Shown: positions 23,414 to 32,383 of the stretch, piece by piece | Layout: each line of letters starts with the position of its first letter | How positions within the stretch are numbered: the first letter of the stretch is position 1 | Source: an uncultured Porphyromonadaceae bacterium | Lineage (GTDB): Bacteria; Bacteroidota; Bacteroidia; Bacteroidales; Muribaculaceae | Assembly: GCA_947175605.1 (NCBI GenBank) | Contig: CAMWNH010000016.1 | Span: forward strand, 1-34,452 | Reading direction: 5' to 3' | Length of the DNA: 34,452 bases | Notes under the pieces: model-generated | What the model was told of the DNA's origin: nothing | The model's database searches: none | What the model saw: only the letters and a program-made list of their open reading frames with translations | Translations under genes and position numbers: made by a program

Positions 23414-24325
23414 TCATTCACAAAGCTGCCAGGGCGCCGTGGCCGAGCCATAGGCCTCATCGGCAGACTTCACCGCACGTTCAAGCACCTCACGCCGGAA
23501 ATCCTCGCCGGGCTCCTCAAGCGTCTCCGTGCTTGCATCGCAGGCCACAAGTGCATCAGTCACACCGGCCAGCGCCCCTGCATTCCACAGCAGCGTACGG
23601 CATTGGAGGCCCGGAATGGACACCTCGGAATACTCACGTCCGCTGTAATACACGATCTTGCATTCCACAGGATCTACATTTACGAGCGAGCGGCAGTAGA
23701 ATCCCACATGCTTGTCATAGCATCCATGGCCCTGAACCCCGAATATGAGATTCAGGTCATCGTTGCGCGTCAGCACCAGATCGGCAAGCTCCAGATTCTC
23801 GAGGATTGCCGGCATCACACGCGTGATGCGCGGCTCCTGCACGGGCAGGAATCCGGGCAGATACACCAGCACGGCTTTCATCTCGCGGGCATTCTCAAGG
23901 AAACGCGACAGACGCCTGCGCGTGCGGGGTGCGATGGCATAATATCCACCGAACACTACGATATCACCCTCCTCCACACGCGGCCACACGATGTCGAATC
24001 CCTCGTCGTCATCGGCGTACTTCTCGTATCGCGTCAGCGAAGGCAGGCCGTCCGCGCCCATAGTGAACACGTTCAGCGGCGTACGCCCTTCGGAGTAGCG
24101 GTCGAGCGCAGAAAGGTCTGCACCGCTTGCCTGAAGAAAGTCGGCCACCATATTGCCCACTCCATCGGTAGTGAGCTCGGAAGCCATCAACACCCGCAGA
24201 CCGGTGCGGGCCAAAATCGCAGCCGCATTGGGAATGCGACCGCCGGGCATCGAGCCAAGTGGCTGTCCATCGGGCCCGAAAACGATGTTCAGCGAACACT
24301 CGCCGATGCAGATTATCTTTTTCAT
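23414..24325 (-). CDS. PfkB-family carbohydrate kinase homologue lacking the catalytic motif
   Basis: A 303-residue ribokinase-fold protein. The N-terminal half is clearly PfkB: KKIICIGECSLNIVFG, the PGGRIPNAAAILARTG substrate loop, and TTDGVGNMVADFL. It resembles the Bacteroidetes kinases that end in a TIGAGDNFNAGI motif. At that position this protein reads CRTLLWNAGALAG (242-254), so GAGD becomes CRTL and the catalytic-base Asp is gone. The DPNFR segment of those kinases is LPGFLP here (156-161). The frame is intact, so this is likely a pseudokinase or an enzyme of altered function rather than a broken gene. A perfect minus-strand promoter lies upstream (24351-24382), and ribH follows after 35 bases. 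Confidence 0.88.
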   Translation of the reverse strand: MKKIICIGECSLNIVFGPDGQPLGSMPGGRIPNAAAILARTGLRVLMASELTTDGVGNMVADFLQASGADLSALDRYSEGRTPLNVFTMGADGLPSLTRYEKYADDDEGFDIVWPRVEEGDIVVFGGYYAIAPRTRRRLSRFLENAREMKAVLVYLPGFLPVQEPRITRVMPAILENLELADLVLTRNDDLNLIFGVQGHGCYDKHVGFYCRSLVNVDPVECKIVYYSGREYSEVSIPGLQCRTLLWNAGALAGVTDALVACDASTETLEEPGEDFRREVLERAVKSADEAYGSATAPWQLCE

Positions 24326-24350
24326 GCGCGGAATTTGCCGTAAATCTTTA

Positions 24351-24382
24351 CAAAGATAATCAAAATTCCCCTCCGCAGCAAA
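24351..24382 (-). promoter_or_regulatory. Promoter for the PfkB-family gene (and probably ribH)
   Basis: On the minus strand, TTTG (plus-strand 24379-24382) and TATCTTTG (24351-24358) are exactly 20 bases apart, a full match to the Bacteroidetes consensus. The predicted leader before the ATG at 24325 is about 20 bases. Confidence 0.85.
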
Positions 24383-24455
24383 TAAATCCCCCGCTACCCG
24401 AAATTGAAAGCAAGCGGCCCCCTTTCTCTGACTCGATAAGCGCGAACGATTATCT

Positions 24456-25349
24456 TCACCGTGGGTATCCTTCCAGGGGCCGGAGGCCCATTTCTTTTCG
24501 CAAGGCGTTTACATTTTCCGGATCCTCGATTGTCCAAAGCACCATTTCTTTGGACGAAGGATCTTTCAGGACGCTCTGAGTGCCATAGCGTTGCGGCTTT
24601 CCTGAATACATCTGATGCCTGTCGTACATTTTGGCGAATAAGTCCTTCGGAATCTCATCGTCCTTTACCGCAACCTCAAACATAGGTATATATTTAGCAA
24701 TTACTTCCGGAGCTGCATGTTGAATTACAAAGAATAAAGCCTGGTTGGCGGTCCCAACCTTGGAGCATGGAATCCAACCATATTGATCCAGCAGCTCTAT
24801 TGTGCGAGCATAATTGATGCTGTCGTTCCTGTGTATTTCCTGCCAGATCTTACTCACACCATCTTTATTGCCCGGCTCCGATCGATAGAGTTTAAACAGC
24901 TGTCCACGAGGATTCTGATCGGAGTGATATATGTCGAGGAGAATATTTCGGAGATCAATATCGTAATTTGTCATTGTCTTGGCCAGGCGACGTTCGCTTT
25001 CTTCTTGAAGGGCATCCCAGCACTCCAACAAGCGACAATTCTCCAACAACTCCGTAACCGAAATGCGCTCATCGAAAAATGTTGAATCTGCTTCAAGTGC
25101 GCGGGCCACCAATTCCGCTGCAAGAGAATCATTTTCGCATTGCGCCGCCGCGATAGCAGCATTCATCGCCGTGCTGGACGTCATCCAGTTCAAATTGTTG
25201 TCATGCAGGGCAAGGTATTCTTGCAGAGCCTCAGGATAACGGAACTCCGAAAGCAACGAATCGACATGAGAACATGACACAGTCTGCGCCGACACATACT
25301 GTTGTGTGGCAATTAGAATCGCAACTAAAATAAATTTAAATACTTTCAT
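24456..25349 (-). CDS. DUF6624 family secreted protein
   Basis: A 297-residue protein with a signal peptide (MKVFKFILVAILIATQQYVSAQT, cleavage likely after VSA). The N-terminal half (about residues 25-140) is helical and TPR-like. The C-terminal half carries features I associate with DUF6624: DQNPRGQLF, IHRNDSINYARTIELLDQYGW, FFVIQHA, AKMYDRHQMYSGKPQRYGTQ and RKEMGLRPLEGYP. Function of the family is not known to me. I use the ATG at 25349, which starts exactly at the signal peptide. GC content is visibly lower than in the flanking genes and the intergenic flanks are A/T-rich, so recent acquisition is possible. Confidence 0.82.
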   Translation of the reverse strand: MKVFKFILVAILIATQQYVSAQTVSCSHVDSLLSEFRYPEALQEYLALHDNNLNWMTSSTAMNAAIAAAQCENDSLAAELVARALEADSTFFDERISVTELLENCRLLECWDALQEESERRLAKTMTNYDIDLRNILLDIYHSDQNPRGQLFKLYRSEPGNKDGVSKIWQEIHRNDSINYARTIELLDQYGWIPCSKVGTANQALFFVIQHAAPEVIAKYIPMFEVAVKDDEIPKDLFAKMYDRHQMYSGKPQRYGTQSVLKDPSSKEMVLWTIEDPENVNALRKEMGLRPLEGYPR

Positions 25350-25370
25350 ATATCCGGTTTTGTGTTTTTG

Positions 25371-25378
25371 CAAAATTA
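25371..25378 (-). promoter_or_regulatory. -7 element for the DUF6624 gene
   Basis: TAATTTTG on the minus strand matches TAnnTTTG, 22 bases before the ATG at 25349. No well-placed TTTG -33 box is visible. Confidence 0.5.
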
Positions 25379-25407
25379 TAGAATTTAGAATTACATACTC
25401 TCAACAA

Positions 25408-25521
25408 ATGTTTAGAAATAGAATTTGCTGTGTAATAATTCTATTTTCCAGCCTTTGTCTTGCATTGGGATATGCTCAAACTTTGAGCGCCTCAAAAGTG
25501 TTGTACTTTAAAAGCTACTAA
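25408..25521 (+). CDS. Possible 37-residue secreted peptide or truncated gene start
   Basis: The frame encodes an almost complete signal peptide: MFRNR, a hydrophobic core (ICCVIILFSSLCLALG), and YAQTLSA as a plausible cleavage site, with only about 14 residues after it before the stop. That is too short for a normal secreted protein. It may be a small peptide, or the 5' remnant of a lost gene in this lower-GC gap between the DUF6624 and NADH dehydrogenase genes. No promoter is evident. A longer in-frame start at 25306 overlaps the DUF6624 gene and is unlikely. Confidence 0.35.
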   Translation: MFRNRICCVIILFSSLCLALGYAQTLSASKVLYFKSY

Positions 25522-25553
25522 CCGAACAGCACGTTCCAACCTATACACGCTCT

Positions 25554-26861
25554 ATGTCAAGCACACCCTCAACCTCCTCCACACGTCGCCGCCTCGTAAT
25601 TATTGGCGGTGGTTTCGCCGGTCTGAATCTGGCAAAGGCTATTGATAAGAAACTTTGGGATGTTACCATTATCGATCGCCATAACTACCATTGCTTCCCT
25701 CCCCTTTTCTATCAGGTCGCCTCCTCCGGCCTCGAAGCCTCCGACATATGCTTCCCATTCCGTCGGGAGATCCGCTCCCGCAAGGTGAAAGGAACCAACT
25801 ATCGGATGGGCGATGTAAAGGATATAGACTTCGAGCGCAAGGAAGTAAAGACCCAATTCGAGACTATACCCTATGATTCACTCGTCATAGCCGCAGGAAC
25901 TACTAATAATTTCTTCGGCATCCCCGACTTGCACAAGCACGTCTTCACGCTTAAGAGTGTTTCCCAGGCCATACGAACCCGTAACGAAATTCTCGACCGA
26001 CTCGAACGCGCATCCATAACCAAAGATCCGGCCGAGCGTGCACGCCTGCTGACCTTTGTAGTGGTGGGAGGCGGTCCTACCGGCGTGGAGATTGCAGGCG
26101 CCATGGGCGAACTGAAGCGATACGTGATTCCGCGTGAATATCCGGGCATCGACCGCGATGAAGTGCGGGTGATACTCGTCGAAGGAACTGATTCTCTTCT
26201 GCGCACCATGAGTCCGCGTTCAGGCGCGGATGCCCTGAAAGCACTGGGCCAGCTGATGGTGGAAGTTCAGTTGGGCAAGAGCATGAAGACCTATGATCAG
26301 GGCGTCGTCACCTTCTCCGACGGGAGCACGATCGCCACAGAGACCGTCGTATGGACAGCGGGCGTAACAGGCGAATCCTTCAACACTGAAGGCTCGGACG
26401 TAACCCCCGGGCCGGGCAACCGATGGATCGTGGACGAATACAACCGCGTCACAGGTCTGTCAGACGTTTATGCTATTGGCGACATCTCGCTGCACATATC
26501 CGAAAAATATCCCCGGGGATGCCCGCAGCTTGCGCAAGTCGCTATACAGCAGGGCAACACTTTGGGGCATAATCTCAACACAGGACGCTTCGACAAAGCG
26601 TTCGAGTATCGCGACATGGGCTCCATGGCCACCATCGGACGCAATCGTGCCGTCGTGGACATGGGCAAGACGCACTTCTCCGGCTGGATGGCATGGATGG
26701 TCTGGATGTGCGTGCATCTGATGAGCCTCCTTGGCATGCGCAACAAGGCTGTCGTGCTCCTCAATTGGATTGTAAGCTACTTTACCTTCTCGGCCGGACT
26801 GCGGCTTATGCTCCGACCGAGCAAATATCCATTACGAAGTTACTGGGAGGATGGTCAATGA
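25554..26861 (+). CDS. Type II NADH:quinone oxidoreductase (NDH-2)
   Basis: A 435-residue FAD flavoprotein that passes electrons from NADH to quinone at the inner membrane without pumping ions. The N-terminal FAD fold RLVIIGGGFAGLNLAKAI (about 13-30), the NADH fold FVVVGGGPTGVEIAGAMGEL (about 166-185), a TVVWTAGV strand and the second FAD site VYAIGDIS are all present. Family members bind the membrane by C-terminal amphipathic or hydrophobic helices; here WMAWMVWMCVHLMSLLG and VVLLNWIVSYFTFSAGLRLML fit that. The ATG at 25554 gives a Ser/Thr-rich leader of about 12 residues before the FAD fold. The stop overlaps the GNAT gene start by four bases. Confidence 0.92.
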   Translation: MSSTPSTSSTRRRLVIIGGGFAGLNLAKAIDKKLWDVTIIDRHNYHCFPPLFYQVASSGLEASDICFPFRREIRSRKVKGTNYRMGDVKDIDFERKEVKTQFETIPYDSLVIAAGTTNNFFGIPDLHKHVFTLKSVSQAIRTRNEILDRLERASITKDPAERARLLTFVVVGGGPTGVEIAGAMGELKRYVIPREYPGIDRDEVRVILVEGTDSLLRTMSPRSGADALKALGQLMVEVQLGKSMKTYDQGVVTFSDGSTIATETVVWTAGVTGESFNTEGSDVTPGPGNRWIVDEYNRVTGLSDVYAIGDISLHISEKYPRGCPQLAQVAIQQGNTLGHNLNTGRFDKAFEYRDMGSMATIGRNRAVVDMGKTHFSGWMAWMVWMCVHLMSLLGMRNKAVVLLNWIVSYFTFSAGLRLMLRPSKYPLRSYWEDGQ

Positions 26862-27901
26862 ACGCACTTGAAACATACCGAAAGATCTACGAGGCTTCGT
26901 ACAAGCGCCAGCGGGCAATGCGCACGCAATGGTACTTCGAGCGACTGCTCCGAAGCGACGATGAAGTGCGGGTAAGTTCCGATGGCCGTGCCGGAATGAT
27001 CGCGCGGAGCTATCCATTCCTGTTCTGGGGCAGAGAACTCCCGTTGGTGAACATATCACGTGCCACGACTATGCCCGGAGAGCGCGGGAAAGGCTGCATG
27101 ACAGAATTGCTCCAAGACGTCCTTCGCGAGGAAGCTATGCGAGGCGTAGCCTTTGCCGCCGTAAACCCACCCACACGCCGACTATACTTCTTTTTCGATA
27201 AATTCGGCTTCTCCACCGTGGGCTACTACGCCGAAGAGCGCTACACAGCAGGCTATCTGTTCTCCGCGCCCGAGGGAGTAGTAGGCTGCGAACCTAATCC
27301 CTCAATCCTGGCTGATATTGCACGCGGACGCGACATGTCCATACTCTTGTCCGACCATGACTTCGAACTGTTGTGCGAACAGATAGGCATGGCCGATGGT
27401 TCCGTAATAGCTGCCGGCGACGATGCCGGCAAGGCCATTATGTTTGCGGGGCGGCATCCCGAACCCGGCGAACCGCTGACCGTCCATGGTCTCTACAGCT
27501 CTTCTCCGGGCTGCACAACGGGCATAATGGAAGCACTGCGCACGGAAGCCGGAGCGGAATATTCACTCACCGTTCGCACCGATGCGGAAGGAGCTCCCAA
27601 AGCACGTCTGAGGTCCGGAACCATGATGCGCATCCTCGATGCATCTACAGTTCTGAACGCTCTGGCCGAAGCACATCCGTCTTTACGCATTCGCATCAGG
27701 CTGCACGACCCACTCATCGACGCCAACAATGCTACATTCCTTCTGGCAGCCGGCCATGCAGTCCGCGATAACAGCCCTGTGCGCCCCGACCTCGATGTGA
27801 TCACGTCCACACTTTGCGCCATTCTCTTCAGCGAACCCCGGATAGGCGACATTTTCGAACTGCCCTCACGTCGTCTCGCGCCGATAGTTCTCCCCGGATA
27901 A
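26858..27901 (+). CDS. GNAT-family N-acetyltransferase with C-terminal extension
   Basis: A 347-residue protein. The N-terminal domain is GNAT-like: a beta segment LVNISRATTMP, the acetyl-CoA pyrophosphate-binding loop ERGKGCMTELLQDVLREE (R-x-x-G-x-G/C type), and the closing LYFFFDKFGFSTVG. The second half (about residues 150-347) has no motif I can name; an Eis-like layout of GNAT plus a further domain is possible. The ATG at 26858 overlaps the NADH dehydrogenase stop (ATGA), so translation is coupled; a longer in-frame extension upstream is only that gene's shadow. The substrate is unknown. A bidirectional terminator follows. Confidence 0.82.
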   Translation: MNALETYRKIYEASYKRQRAMRTQWYFERLLRSDDEVRVSSDGRAGMIARSYPFLFWGRELPLVNISRATTMPGERGKGCMTELLQDVLREEAMRGVAFAAVNPPTRRLYFFFDKFGFSTVGYYAEERYTAGYLFSAPEGVVGCEPNPSILADIARGRDMSILLSDHDFELLCEQIGMADGSVIAAGDDAGKAIMFAGRHPEPGEPLTVHGLYSSSPGCTTGIMEALRTEAGAEYSLTVRTDAEGAPKARLRSGTMMRILDASTVLNALAEAHPSLRIRIRLHDPLIDANNATFLLAAGHAVRDNSPVRPDLDVITSTLCAILFSEPRIGDIFELPSRRLAPIVLPG

Positions 27902-27920
27902 GCATCAGCGATACTGCAAA

Positions 27921-27965
27921 AAGCGCCACCCCGGCTATGTGCGGGATGGCGCTAATTTATTTTTG
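27921..27965. terminator. Bidirectional terminator between GNAT gene and pyrophosphatase gene
   Basis: AGCGCCACCCCG (27922-27933) and CGGGATGGCGCT (27942-27953) form a stem with one mismatch around an 8-base loop. GCAAAA precedes it and AATTTATTTTT follows, so it can end transcription in both directions between convergent genes. Confidence 0.85.
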
Positions 27966-27976
27966 TGATGCGCTGA

Positions 27977-30169
27977 TCAGAATAGGCTCCAGCTTACGGT
28001 GAGGCCGGCCATTACGATAGCCACCATGCTCATAAGCTTGATAAGGATATTCAGGGAGGGACCGCTGGTGTCCTTGAAAGGATCGCCCACAGTATCACCT
28101 ACCACGGTTGCCTTGTGCACTTCCGAGCCCTTGCCGCCAAAGTTTCCTTCCTCGATATACTTCTTGGCATTGTCCCATGCGCCGCCTGCATTAGCCATGA
28201 AAATAGCCAGTACAAAGCCGGCCGAGAGACCGCCCACGAGAAGACCTATCACACCGGGAACACCGAACACAAGACCCGTGACGATGGGTGCGAGGATAGC
28301 CAGCACCGAGGGGAAGATCATTTCCTTCTGGGCACCCTTGGTGGAAATCTGCACGCAGCGTGCATAGTCCGGCTCGGCCTTGCCTTCGAGAATTCCCTTT
28401 ATTTCGCGGAACTGACGGCGCACCTCGTCGACCATATGTGAGGCTGCACGCCCCACGGCATTCATCGTAAGGCCACAGAAAAGGAAGGACATCATGGCGC
28501 CGATAAACATGCCCGAAAGCACCTTGGGGCTCATGAGATTGACTTCATAGAACTGCATGAAGTCCGTAAACGTTGCCTCGTGCAGGGGCACCATACGATC
28601 GCCCAGCGTGATGAATGTCTCGCCCAGACGATCGAGACCGATACGGATTTCCTCGATGTATGAAGCAAGCAGTGCGAGACCGGTAAGCGCTGCAGAACCG
28701 ATTGCGAAGCCCTTGCCCGTGGCAGCTGTGGTGTTGCCCAGCGAATCAAGTGCGTCCGTACGACGGCGAACCTCCGGACCGAGGCCGCTCATCTCGGCAT
28801 TACCGCCTGCATTGTCGGCGATGGGGCCGTAAGCATCCGTGGCAAGTGTGATGCCGAGCGTGGAAAGCATACCCACGGCAGCGATACCGATACCGTAGAG
28901 GCCAAGAGCCACATTGGAGAAGTCAAAGCCTGATGCAAACCAGTAGCTAAGAATGATACCGGCAACCACAGCGATGACAGGCACTGCAGTAGAAACCATG
29001 CCGAGGCCCACGCCGGAAATGATCACTGTTGCAGGACCCGTCTTGCCGCTTTCAGCCAGCTTCTTTGTAGGACGGTAGCTCTGGGAGGTGTAATACTCTG
29101 TCGAACGTCCTATAATAATACCCACGAGAAGTCCAACGACAACCGAGCAACCGATGAGGGCCCAGTTCTGAAGCTGCAGGAGCCACAGAATGAAGAATGT
29201 GGCGCCCACAATGAGCACGGAGCTTAGATTTGTACCAAACGATAGCGAGCCCAGAAGATCCTTCATCGTAGCGTTTTCCTTCGTACGCACGCTGAAAATA
29301 CCGATGATGGAGAGGATGATGCCGACTGCGGCAATAAGCATCGGTGCCACAACAGCCTTGTACTGCATTGCGGTGTCGCCGGTGGTGAGATAAGCAGCAG
29401 CACCTAAAGCCGATGTCGCGAGGATGGATCCGCAATAGCTCTCGTAAAGGTCGGCACCCATACCTGCAACGTCGCCCACGTTGTCGCCCACATTGTCGGC
29501 GATTGTGGCCGGATTGCGGGGATCGTCTTCAGGAATACCGGCTTCAACCTTGCCCACGAGGTCGGCGCCTACGTCGGCAGCCTTAGTGTATATACCGCCG
29601 CCCACACGAGCGAAGAGAGCCTGCGTTGAGGCACCCATGCCGAACGTGAGCATCGTGGTTGTGATCATGGCCAGCTTGGCAGTGCCGGGCAAATCAACCA
29701 GCCAGTCAAGAAGCAGATACCAGAAGGAGATGTCGAGAAGTCCGAGACCAACCACAACAAGACCCATCACAGCGCCCGAGCGGAAGGCGACGCGCAGACC
29801 GCGGTTGAGCGAATTACGAGCGGCATTGGCCGTACGGGCGGAGGCGTAAGTAGCCGTTTTCATGCCCAGGAATCCGGAAAGGCCGCTGAAGAAGCCGCCG
29901 GTGAGGAATGCCACGGGCACCCACGGATTCTGAAGCTGGAAGCCATAGGCCATAATTGAAAAAAGAATCACGAGACACACGAAAGCGCATCCCACGATCT
30001 TGTACTGTTGTTTGAGATAGGACATTGCACCTTTGCGCACATGCGAGGCAATGCGTTGCATCGTGTCGGTGCCTTCGCTTTCACGCATCATCTGACGGAA
30101 GAAATACCAAGCCAGCAGAAGCGCGATAATCGATGCAGCAGGCACGAGCCAAAATACAGGATTTGTCAT
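27977..30169 (-). CDS. hppA: K+-dependent membrane pyrophosphatase, Na+-pumping type
   Basis: A 730-residue integral membrane protein with about 16 transmembrane helices that couples pyrophosphate hydrolysis to ion export. The substrate loop [20 protein letters not shown] (201-220) and [12 protein letters not shown] are intact. [10 protein letters not shown] (478-487) has Ala482 where potassium-independent enzymes have Lys, indicating K+ dependence. GADLYESY (Glu243) matches the sodium-pump form rather than the plant proton-pump form; some Bacteroides enzymes move both ions, so Na+ or Na+/H+ transport is likely. A promoter with correct -33/-7 spacing lies upstream (30202-30233), and a terminator hairpin follows the stop. 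Confidence 0.95.
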   Translation of the reverse strand: MTNPVFWLVPAASIIALLLAWYFFRQMMRESEGTDTMQRIASHVRKGAMSYLKQQYKIVGCAFVCLVILFSIMAYGFQLQNPWVPVAFLTGGFFSGLSGFLGMKTATYASARTANAARNSLNRGLRVAFRSGAVMGLVVVGLGLLDISFWYLLLDWLVDLPGTAKLAMITTTMLTFGMGASTQALFARVGGGIYTKAADVGADLVGKVEAGIPEDDPRNPATIADNVGDNVGDVAGMGADLYESYCGSILATSALGAAAYLTTGDTAMQYKAVVAPMLIAAVGIILSIIGIFSVRTKENATMKDLLGSLSFGTNLSSVLIVGATFFILWLLQLQNWALIGCSVVVGLLVGIIIGRSTEYYTSQSYRPTKKLAESGKTGPATVIISGVGLGMVSTAVPVIAVVAGIILSYWFASGFDFSNVALGLYGIGIAAVGMLSTLGITLATDAYGPIADNAGGNAEMSGLGPEVRRRTDALDSLGNTTAATGKGFAIGSAALTGLALLASYIEEIRIGLDRLGETFITLGDRMVPLHEATFTDFMQFYEVNLMSPKVLSGMFIGAMMSFLFCGLTMNAVGRAASHMVDEVRRQFREIKGILEGKAEPDYARCVQISTKGAQKEMIFPSVLAILAPIVTGLVFGVPGVIGLLVGGLSAGFVLAIFMANAGGAWDNAKKYIEEGNFGGKGSEVHKATVVGDTVGDPFKDTSGPSLNILIKLMSMVAIVMAGLTVSWSLF

Positions 30170-30201
30170 GGTTGATTTTTAAGGATTAGAAAATTTGAGC
30201 A

Positions 30202-30233
30202 TAAAGTTACGGCTTTTTTTTGAAACAGGCAAA
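30202..30233 (-). promoter_or_regulatory. Promoter for the membrane pyrophosphatase gene
   Basis: On the minus strand, TTTG (plus-strand 30230-30233) and TAACTTTA (30202-30209; last base off consensus) are exactly 20 bases apart. The predicted leader before the ATG at 30169 is about 25 bases. Confidence 0.7.
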
Positions 30234-30315
30234 CAGCACGTCACTTCCGAAGACTATAATGCGTTAATAAATATTTAAATCATAGCGAGTGGGGAGATTA
30301 TTGCATATCTTTTAT

Positions 30316-30323
30316 TAATTTTG
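30316..30323 (+). promoter_or_regulatory. -7 element for coaX
   Basis: TAATTTTG matches TAnnTTTG, only 9 bases before the ATG at 30333, which would leave a leader of just a few bases. No TTTG lies at the expected -33 position, so assignment is tentative. Confidence 0.4.
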
Positions 30324-30332
30324 TGCCTTGGT

Positions 30333-31109
30333 ATGGAAAACTTTGTCCTGACACTCGACCGCGGCAACTCGGCTGCAAAACTTGCCCTCTGGGGTGAGAA
30401 TGGTCGTATTGCAAGGCATCTGCACACCCGCGACAGCTCGGAAACGGCTGAATGCGTGCGCCTTGTGGAGGAAGCCGCTGCCGAAGGCAAGCTTATCGGT
30501 GCAGCCTTTGCGTCGGTGGTGAAGGACGGAGGTGACGCTGCCATCATGGAAGCTCTGCGCCGCGTGGTTGCTCCCGGAGGACTCTGCCTTCAGCTGACCG
30601 TCGACACACCGATGCCCATGGGAGTTCGCTACAGCACTCCGGAAACCCTCGGTGCCGATCGCCTCGGAGCGGCCCTCGGAGCCCTGGCCGTGTACGGCAA
30701 GGGAAGGCCTATGCTCGTCGTAGACCTTGGCTCGGCCATAACCTACGACCTTGTGGATCCCGAAGGAACATATCTGGGAGGCAACATAGCCCCCGGAATT
30801 CGCGCTCGTTTCCGCGGGCTGCATGAAGTGGCTCCCGCGCTGCCTCTGCTAAGCGGAGCCGAGGACGGAGAGACGCCCGTATTCGGGCACTCCACCGAGA
30901 CGGCCATCCGAGCCGGCGTGATCCGCGGCGTAGGAGCCGAAATTCTTTTTTACACCGGCCTTCTTGGCCCGGAGGGAATGGCTGTTCTTACCGGCGGCGT
31001 AGCCCCTCTGCTCGACAAGGCCCTCGGGGGGATACCTGGCACACGGGTTTGCCCCGACTTAATTCATCACGGACTAAAACGACTACTGGAATATAATGAA
31101 ACTCTCTGA
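30333..31109 (+). CDS. coaX: Type III pantothenate kinase
   Basis: A 258-residue cytosolic kinase that phosphorylates pantothenate, the first step of coenzyme A synthesis. The N-terminal LTLDRGNSAAKLALW contains the nucleotide-binding DxGN(T/S) motif. GADRLGAALGA, VVDLGSAITYDLVD and LGGNIAPGIRARFRGLHE are the other CoaX signatures; type III enzymes are not feedback-inhibited by CoA. I choose the ATG at 30333 (MENFVLTLDRGNS); an in-frame TTG at 30321 would add four residues. Its end overlaps the next gene by 14 bases. It leads a coaX, beta-barrel, lptC, hemolysin-family group that I recall from other Bacteroidales. Confidence 0.93.
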   Translation: MENFVLTLDRGNSAAKLALWGENGRIARHLHTRDSSETAECVRLVEEAAAEGKLIGAAFASVVKDGGDAAIMEALRRVVAPGGLCLQLTVDTPMPMGVRYSTPETLGADRLGAALGALAVYGKGRPMLVVDLGSAITYDLVDPEGTYLGGNIAPGIRARFRGLHEVAPALPLLSGAEDGETPVFGHSTETAIRAGVIRGVGAEILFYTGLLGPEGMAVLTGGVAPLLDKALGGIPGTRVCPDLIHHGLKRLLEYNETL

Positions 31110-32364
31110 CTTGCGCACCTGCGTGGCCGCCCTGCTGCTCCTGCTCGGCACCGGCCTCTCCATGAAGGCCCAGAACGGCACCATGAGCCCCTACTCCCGC
31201 TACGGCTACGGCATCCTGCGCGACCGCGCCACCTCCACGCAACGCTCTATGGGCGGCGTGGGATATGCCATGAGCAACGGACGACAAATCAACGCCATGA
31301 ACCCGGCCTCGTACGCAGCCGTGGACAGTCTCACCTTCCTTTTCGACCTCGGTGTGGGGCTGACAGCTCTATGGCAGACGGAAAACACCGATGCAGGTGA
31401 GAAAATTTCGGACAATAATTTCGGTGGTGGTCTGGACTACATGACCATGCAGTTTCCCGTAGGACGCCATATGGGCATGAGTGTGGGCCTTGTGCCTTTC
31501 TCCTCGGTCGGATATTCGTTTGGCGATGAGATCACCAACGGTATAGCTACCCGCGAAGGCTCAGGAAGCATAAACGAGTTCTACATAGGCGTGGCCGGAA
31601 ATCTGTTCCGCGGATTTTATGTAGGCGTGGACTTTTCCTATATGTTCGGTTCCGTGCTCAACAATTCATATGCCATCGTGGGCGCTTCCAACTCGCAGGC
31701 CGTGTTCCAGAAGGAAATACGCGTGAACGACTGGAACATGACTGCCGGCATCCAGTACGGCTTTGTAACGCTGCCGGGGCAATACATAAACTTCGGCCTG
31801 ACGTACCGTCCCGGAAAGACCCTTCTCGGCTCGGCCAAGACCTACTACTATGTGGAGAATCTCAGCAGTCCCGAGGTCGAGGACGAGCACCGTCTCCGCA
31901 ACAACTACACTCTTCCCGACACGTGGGGCGCAGGCATCAACTACCGTATCGGCAGCCGATGGATGTTCGAGGGCGACTTCACATATCAGCCCTGGTCGAA
32001 AGCCAAGTTCCGTGGCTTCCTTTCGGACCAGATTTCTCACGACCTGGCCAACCGCTGGAAAGTTGCAGCCGGCATGCAGTTCGTTCCCAACGCCCGCGGC
32101 AATTATGGCAGCCGCATCAACTACCGTCTGGGGGCTTTCTACAACCGTGACTATCTGATCGTACGCGACAATAACGTGCGTGAATTCGGCGTAAGCATGG
32201 GCTTGGGCTTCCCCGTGCCCACGTTCAAGACCACCGTAAACCTCGGCCTTGAATGGATGTGCCGCGAGTCGTATCCTCGCGACCTTATCAAGGAAAATTA
32301 TTTCAACATCACTCTCGGCATAAACTTCAACGAGATGTGGTTCCGCCAGAGCCGAATCTACTAA
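31096..32364 (+). CDS. Outer-membrane beta-barrel protein
   Basis: A 422-residue protein with a signal peptide (MKLSDLRTCVAALLLLLGTGLSMKAQ) and a mature part opening with MSPYSRYGYGILRDRAT, a start common in a Bacteroidetes outer-membrane family encoded next to coaX. The rest alternates polar and aromatic residues in beta-strand fashion, with many Gly/Asn turns (e.g. FYVGVDFSYMFGSVLNNS, YINFGLTYRPGKTL), ending in a strand-like FNEMWFRQSRIY. A FadL/PorV-like barrel is plausible. It overlaps coaX by 14 bases and is followed 19 bases later by lptC, so it may belong to the envelope-assembly operon. Substrate or role is unknown. Confidence 0.8.
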   Translation: MKLSDLRTCVAALLLLLGTGLSMKAQNGTMSPYSRYGYGILRDRATSTQRSMGGVGYAMSNGRQINAMNPASYAAVDSLTFLFDLGVGLTALWQTENTDAGEKISDNNFGGGLDYMTMQFPVGRHMGMSVGLVPFSSVGYSFGDEITNGIATREGSGSINEFYIGVAGNLFRGFYVGVDFSYMFGSVLNNSYAIVGASNSQAVFQKEIRVNDWNMTAGIQYGFVTLPGQYINFGLTYRPGKTLLGSAKTYYYVENLSSPEVEDEHRLRNNYTLPDTWGAGINYRIGSRWMFEGDFTYQPWSKAKFRGFLSDQISHDLANRWKVAAGMQFVPNARGNYGSRINYRLGAFYNRDYLIVRDNNVREFGVSMGLGFPVPTFKTTVNLGLEWMCRESYPRDLIKENYFNITLGINFNEMWFRQSRIY

Positions 32365-32383
32365 GACAAGAGCATCCGAGGCC

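Noticed and set aside
26693-26857. N-terminal extension of the GNAT protein
   Set aside because: It lies wholly within the NADH dehydrogenase gene; the ATG at 26858 is a better, coupled start.
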